Assembly: GCA_905250125.1 (NCBI GenBank)
Contig: CAJNOL010000204.1
Location: forward strand, 124,001 to 188,000
Direction: 5' to 3'
DNA from: Rotaria sordida
Lineage: Eukaryota; Rotifera; Eurotatoria; Philodinida; Philodinidae
DNA: 64,000 bases
How positions within the stretch are numbered: the stretch's first letter is position 1; the number at the start of each line of letters is the position of its first letter. Below are positions 59,201 to 64,000 of the stretch, piece by piece. The translations under genes and the position numbers were made by a program. The notes beneath the pieces were generated by a model, which made no database searches, had not been told where the DNA came from, and was given only the letters and a program-made list of their open reading frames with translations.

Positions 59201-60925
59201 AGAACTCGCAAACTCTGTTATTCCAAATAAGTGAATAAAAAAAAAATAATAACAATTTTAATAGTTGATGCGACATGCTCTAAAATTTTATCATTTCGAA
59301 AATTCTCTCAAATTATTAGATTCATTTAACACGTTTATATTGAAAAAAACTTTAGACACCTTACTAATTGATACTTAGCGTATTACTGCGGAAATACTGC
59401 ACTTTAATGGTATCTTTTTAGCAGAATAACATAGTCCTCCTCAGAAACATTAGGAAAACTGATTTTCGAATTTTGACTTGAAATTTTGTATCGAGACAAT
59501 CCTTAACGAGAACAGTTTCTTTTCAATGTTTCAAATCTTGTTCTTTCATTCCTATTCTAAGATGTTGCTATGGTAAAAGTGTGTCTTTTAACCTCGCTTA
59601 TATACACGGACTGATTCGATATTCTTATTTCAGGATAGAAATTAAAGCTTATCTCTGTACAAAGTTTTAAGTCGAAATTCGAAAATTTGGTTTCCTAAGG
59701 GGAACCACGTCACTCATTTAAAAACTGCTATAAAAATGCAGTATCTCAGCAGCAATAAGCTAAAGGTCTGAAGTGTTTTCTGAATATTCATATCTCATTT
59801 GAGTCTACATGATGTACATAGTTTCGACTCAAAAGTAATTAATCAGTTAAGTGACTTCCCTCATAAGCACTTTTATTACTGACATACTCTTCTCCGTGCT
59901 AGGGCCTCGGGAAGCCACAAAAATCTCGACGTCAACTTATGCTCATTATTTTCTTTGAAGATCTATGAGAGTACCACAAAATGGGTGCCGTCTATCATAA
60001 CTCTTTGTATTTTAGTAATAATGCCTCTGCAATACGAATGATCTGGATTCTTGGTGAATTACGTGTACTGAATTTTTTCGACCTCGAGCACATATAGTGG
60101 CCAAGATGGGCTTGAGCGGATTTGTTCTGTTCACTGCTGTAGTATCTATGTTGAGAATTTATTGAACACTTACTCAGTACTTTTATTCCATGACTCACAA
60201 TAAAGTCTTGTATCAGCAAAATACCATAATTTATTTCCACGTGAATCTTCACCAAATGGTTCAAAACGAAGAGAATCAGCTGGCATATTCTAAAGAAAGA
60301 GAGAGGCCAACAAGACGAATAGAAATTATTATTTCATTATATTCTTACCTCAGTTACTTGATCAATATCAGCTTTATTTAATCGTGCATCACATAAAGCA
60401 CGAAGTACAGTAACTTTTTCAAAAATAGACATTTCGTGCCATTCAGCTGTTGTTATTGAATCATCAGATATTGTCATTGTAGTTGATGGAATTGTAGAAT
60501 TAATATTCAGATCACATCGCTTGAGTACATTGGTAAGTATAACAAACATATTACTTGAACTAGAGAAAAAAAACGAAACAAAAGAATTATTTAAAATTAT
60601 TTACTTATACACAGAATTATTTTACTTGACATGTAAACGTGTCAATCCGGAGAGAAGTGATATGAGAAGTTCTTGTAGAAATGGATGTATTTCATTTGGA
60701 TTATCCGATAATAAAGCATCTTCTAATTCTTCTTGATGAAAATCAAACAATTGAAAAGCATCACAAAAAATACGTGCAAATAAAGATATATATGGAATTT
60801 GCCAACTATTTTGTAAAGCTAAAAAACAAAAAATAAAATCAAAAAACAAAAAAAATTTCAACATGTTTTATTTACGTACTCTTTTGTATATTTGATAGTT
60901 GTGCATCGGGCCATTCTGATGACAT
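56258..60925 (-). CDS. CECR2: CECR2-like chromatin protein (DDT-like region, coiled coil, bromodomain)
   Basis: Ten exons: 60925-60880, 60818-60626, 60553-60349, 60289-60195, 58592-58210, 58142-57996, 57944-57853, 57787-57552 (with the N gap), 57493-57234 and 56668-56258; about 655 aa. The N-terminus (SWQIPYISLFARIFCDAFQL, then DFHQEELEDALL) is the DDT-like region of CECR2. LRALCDARLNKADI and LRFEPFGEDSRGNKLWYF follow as in that family. Exon 5 begins TSTWECVCRTLDEW, then an Arg/Glu coiled coil. The bromodomain opens with NSWPFLEPVTEELAPSYFSI and NPMDLSKI and contains CEQYNG with the acetyl-lysine-binding Asn. CECR2 pairs with an ISWI ATPase in the CERF remodelling complex; that is family knowledge. 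The exon 4/5 junction needs a weak GTCATG donor and is uncertain. The tail is shorter than in vertebrates. Confidence 0.85.
56708..57209. mobile_element. hAT-type MITE, 502 bp, in the last CECR2 intron, with perfect 8 bp target duplication
   Basis: Flanked by GCTTGATC at 56700-56707 and 57210-57217. The left end 'taaagatgtgtatag' and right end (reverse complement 'tagagatgtgcaggg') are inverted. The interior has several 'ggataagata / gggtagaata' type segments and inverted blocks around 'ggatccgcagcttcc', but no transposase. It lies wholly within the intron between exons 9 and 10. Confidence 0.85.
57658..57757. other. Assembly gap of exactly 100 N inside the bromodomain exon
   Basis: 100 N is a conventional length for a gap of unknown size. 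Both flanks end in 'ttgttg'. The two halves of the bromodomain exon join in frame and with family-typical spacing if those six bases are one overlap, so the true gap is probably nil. Confidence 0.9.
58665..60145. repeat. Long inverted-repeat element in CECR2 intron 4, with a nested foldback copy
   Basis: The left arm near 58667-58755 and right arm near 60050-60145 are inverted copies; each carries 'gagcacatatagtg'-like and 'gaattacgtgtac'-like blocks. The outer ends read 'agtagtggacaaaa' and, inverted, 'cagcagtgaacagaac'. Foldback copy C lies inside. No target duplication was found. This accounts for most of the 1.6 kb intron. Confidence 0.6.
59375..59869. repeat. Foldback element copy C
   Basis: It shares arm blocks with copies A and B: 'tattactgcggaaatactgc' and 'cctcctcagaaacattagga' on the left, 'gtacaaagttttaagtcgaa' and 'tttcgactcaaaagtaatta' on the right. 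The outermost left end appears truncated. Confidence 0.65.
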
Positions 60926-62590
60926 AACCCTGGTTGTTGTTATTGTTGTTTATTTCTGAAAAAAGAAAACAAATTTTGTATGAGTCATTAATACATTTGA
61001 CCATTATTAGAATGATTTAGATGAGTCATTGTTTTGAATTTAGTTCGATTATTTTATCTTGATCTTTGACAATTCGAATGAGATAACTTTATATGATAAG
61101 AAGATTTTCTCTTTTTTTTTTGTTTTTCTTTTGTAAATAAACAAACCCATAAATAGATTTATGTATGAAACTATTTTTATCTATTTATAATTTTTTGTTT
61201 GTTTTTGAAATAAAAAACAACAACATAGTGTTTATATTGAATATCTCGATTAAGATAATTGAAATTACGAGTAATATCAATGAGAAAATGCTTTTGCTAT
61301 AAAAGACGTCATTTACTCTTTCTGTCGTCTTTTTCTCCATTTCTTTCTGTCTTTGATTATTTAACCAATTATAAGTTAATTGAAAGTAATATCAAACATA
61401 TTATTGATTTTATGTTGAACTTTGACAAAAAAAAAGAAGTAAATCTTAAATACAATCATAAATCTATTGAAAAAATGGAATTTATTTTTCTATACGAGGG
61501 CGCCACAATCAAATATTTATTGCAAGTTTTTTTGTTTTTTGTTAGAAAAAAAATTTTATTAGAAAACGAATCACATTATCAAGTTTAACTAAGCTTTTAT
61601 GTATTGATAATTTGAAAAATATTTCATTTCTAAATGTATATTAATATGTTAATTTTTCATTGGCAGTTTCTCCTCAATTTGATTTATTACTCCATCAGAT
61701 TTTTTTGTCAAAACAACAATAGTGAACGTCATTCTTGAGAATTATTCAAAAGTTCATCGGCAACGGAAATTTTGATTCTAGGGTGTACTTAACATTGTTT
61801 TATAAGATCGAGGTTTGAAGGTTAAAAATGAGAAGAAAATCAGGAAAAAAATCGCAATCTGCGTTTGAAGAAACATGCGAAGGTTTATATTCATTCAAAT
61901 ACGATCTTCGAAAGAAGAGTTTATGATTTGGTTTACTGCAAAAAAAAGTTTTAATAGCGAAGGAGAATTGTTCATTAAAAAAGAAAAAGATATTTTATTG
62001 TGACTTTGTTCGCTGTTGAAAACGTTTAATAGGCATGTTAATCTGACTCAGATTTTTCGTACAGTCCTTTTTCACTTGTAATAAAGAATCCTCATTTCAA
62101 GTCATTGCCAATATATTTATACAAAACTCAATGTTTCCTTAGTTTGACTGACTAAGAAAATGTTATTATGAGCTGTCGTAGGCGGTGAAAACTTTTGACG
62201 GTTGTACAAGAATTGTGATGTATTGCGCAAATCTATCAATCTGATGGAAGATGAAAATAATGTTTGAGCCTATTCTAACCTACAATGTATGAATCTAGAG
62301 CAGCCTTGTGGCTTGAACGCCTATGCAAAAATTCTATCCCAATTCATCTTGAAAAATAACAACAAAAAGCACTTAAAAAATATGAAGCCAATGAAGATTC
62401 AGTTTTTAAATATTAAGATAACATTTCTCTGTTTGATTTTGAAAATATATAATAATCTATTTTCATTGTTTTTTTAATTAGTGAATATCGGTGAACCATT
62501 ACTATCACTTGATATGCTCAAAAGTTTATTATAGAATTAATGACATTATTTAAGTATATTGCATTGCTTTTATGATTGTTCTTGTTTAAT
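60926..62590. other. Intergenic, no gene recognised
   Basis: Promoter side of the CECR2-like gene, then AT-rich DNA. The frame at 61259-61588 (109 aa) is not protein-like and is probably chance. Confidence 0.4.
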
Positions 62591-62593
62591 TAT

Positions 62594-63055
62594 AACGTGA
62601 ATCATCAACCAACAATTATCCATTGGAGATCGGTCCACTTTCGTCAGTAAGATAGTTTTTGTTTTGTTGGTTTTTTCATATAAATTGATGATGATTATGT
62701 GTAGCATTTTCGAGATGAACATACTGTCAGACGTTGTACATCAGGTCAAAAAAGTTCTATTGCATGTAAACTTTATGGAGCTATTTATCCATCACAAGTA
62801 CGTTTTTTTTATAATATACTTGATAAAAAATTGAAGATATTTTTTCTCAACGAGTGAATACTACAAGTACTGATCAAAAATATAAGACCAATGTATTTTT
62901 GATTTTTTTTCTACGATATCAAGCATTAAACTCAATTTCAAATAGTAGTTTGAATAGCCAATACAGTTCTCTATCAAATGCATCTCATACTGAGAGATTT
63001 CATAGATGGACTAGGAACGAAAGGTTTCTAGAAAATCAAAGACAGGAGTTTTTCA
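62594..63055 (+). CDS. Exon-like fragments of an unidentified gene
   Basis: Three stretches on the plus strand look coding. 62604-62648 reads ESSTNNYPLEIGPLS before a GTAAG donor. 62707-62799, between good splice sites, reads HFRDEHTVRRCTSGQKSSIA then CKLYGAIYPSQ. 62921-63055 reads ALNSISNSSLNSQYSSLSN, then HTERFHRWTRNERFL, before a GTCCC. The first two join in phase. No start codon, domain or downstream exon was identified, so this may be a real gene continuing to the right or a relic. Confidence 0.3.
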
Positions 63056-63075
63056 GGTCCCAAAACGCTATGTGA

Positions 63076-64000
63076 AGATTACTTTTTAAGAATATCATGT
63101 TAAAGAACACAAAATCCTGAATAACATGAGCGATTACCGCATATTCTATGACCTTCTATTTAAAAAAATTTATCATAGCATTGCGCAACGGGCATTGTTT
63201 TTGTTATTTGTGATGCTTAGAACGTTTTAAGAGAAGGTCATAGGAAATGCGACAATCTCTCATTTTATTCAGAACGTTGTGCTCGTTAAGACGATACTTT
63301 TGAAAGCTAATTTTCACAAGATCATTTGGGATCAGAAAACTACCGTGTTAGGTTTTTCAGAAACCATCATTGGATATTTAAATCACTATTTAAATTTGAT
63401 TTACATGCTTGGTATTGTAAAAAAAAAGAATAAAAAATACGTTGGCCTTGTATTCTGAACTAGTACTGTAGTAAGCTTTGTAAAATGTGTAAGAAACTTT
63501 AGTTAACAGTTTATCTCTTGACTACAATGGCATGATAGAAAACAAAATAATGAATGTTTATTTAGGCTAAAACACCGGCGAACAACTCCTTATGATATCA
63601 ATATAACTAAATGTATTTATTGTAGTTTTTGTCAAAAAAGTCTATCTTGTTGATGTTATTGTTCAGATTAGAATATAATTTATTTCTTGTTTATCTTGAT
63701 TGCTTTGTTTCTAGGTTCTCAATTGAACAGAAACATGTAACTTCTTCAAAAAATAGCATCAAATATTTCAAGCTCATTGTTTCTATTGATAGTAATGATC
63801 AGAGACACAACTTCTTTTGTGTTTAAATCAATTTTCTTACATCATAGTACAAAAAAAAGAATGACATTGACATTTTCTTATGTTTTGATTGTATGAACAT
63901 GATTATTTTTTCTTTCTTTCTTTTTCTTTTAAATTTTTGATCATTTGTCTTTGTTACAACTTTAAACAACAGAATTTTATAGGACCAAATAAAAACATCG
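63076..64000. other. Right edge of the window, nothing recognised
   Basis: AT-rich DNA with only short frames. It may be intron of the possible gene starting near 62.6 kb. Confidence 0.35.

Noticed and set aside
61259-61588. 109-aa open frame
   Set aside because: Phe/Leu/Lys/Asn-rich translation typical of AT-rich non-coding DNA; no domain and no splice context.

Overview
The window is AT-rich eukaryotic DNA from a small animal genome. Genes are split into many short exons by mostly 50-100 bp introns with GT..AG borders. They encode animal-type proteins: an axonemal ruler protein, a TRIM-NHL protein, a MAP kinase, a LIM protein, a CECR2-like bromodomain protein, an OATP transporter and an APOL-like protein. 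A decayed copy at 23.8-24.2 kb resembles, from memory, the N-terminal module common in bdelloid rotifer ADP-ribosyltransferase/TPR proteins, so a bdelloid rotifer (Adineta/Rotaria type) is my best guess. That assignment is inference.

Layout. 0-7.3 kb: 5' part of CCDC39 (minus), then a divergent RING/B-box/NHL gene (plus) whose two large introns are filled with mobile elements. 7.3-9.2 kb: non-coding DNA, one doubtful ORF and an inverted repeat. 9.2-10.7 kb: MAP kinase with a T-S-Y activation lip (minus). 10.7-15 kb: non-coding DNA with a foldback element and a nuclear-receptor ligand-domain pseudogene. 15-17.2 kb: three-RRM, RS-rich RNA-binding protein. 17.8-18.4 kb: lamin-tail-domain protein. 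20.2-21.1 kb: intronless vWA protein. 21-24.6 kb: inverted repeats and the ART/TPR-like pseudogene. 24.6-29 kb (minus): DUF4139 protein and an eight-exon inositol-5-phosphatase-like protein with a signal peptide and a C-terminal membrane anchor. 30.2-33.8 kb (plus): secreted Cys-rich repeat protein and a Ly6/uPAR-like surface protein.

36.8-40.6 kb and 48.1-52.8 kb are two copies of one cassette, an OATP transporter facing an APOL-like gene tail to tail. Copy 1 keeps an intact transporter but only the 3' part of the APOL gene. Copy 2 keeps an intact APOL gene, but its transporter is dead (early stop plus a 760 bp Tc1/mariner-like insertion with loss of exon 2). Between them lie a small coiled-coil protein gene and two hAT-type miniature elements with perfect 8 bp target duplications. 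53.9-55.9 kb: LIM-domain protein. 56.3-60.9 kb (minus): CECR2-like gene (DDT-like region, charged coiled coil, bromodomain) interrupted by a 100-N assembly gap and two intronic mobile elements. 61-64 kb: mostly non-coding, with two or three exon-like stretches of an unidentified gene.

Exon borders were read by eye from splice consensus and reading-frame continuity. Every multi-exon model given with a protein length keeps one open frame throughout. No alignment or database search was run; family names rest on motif recognition.
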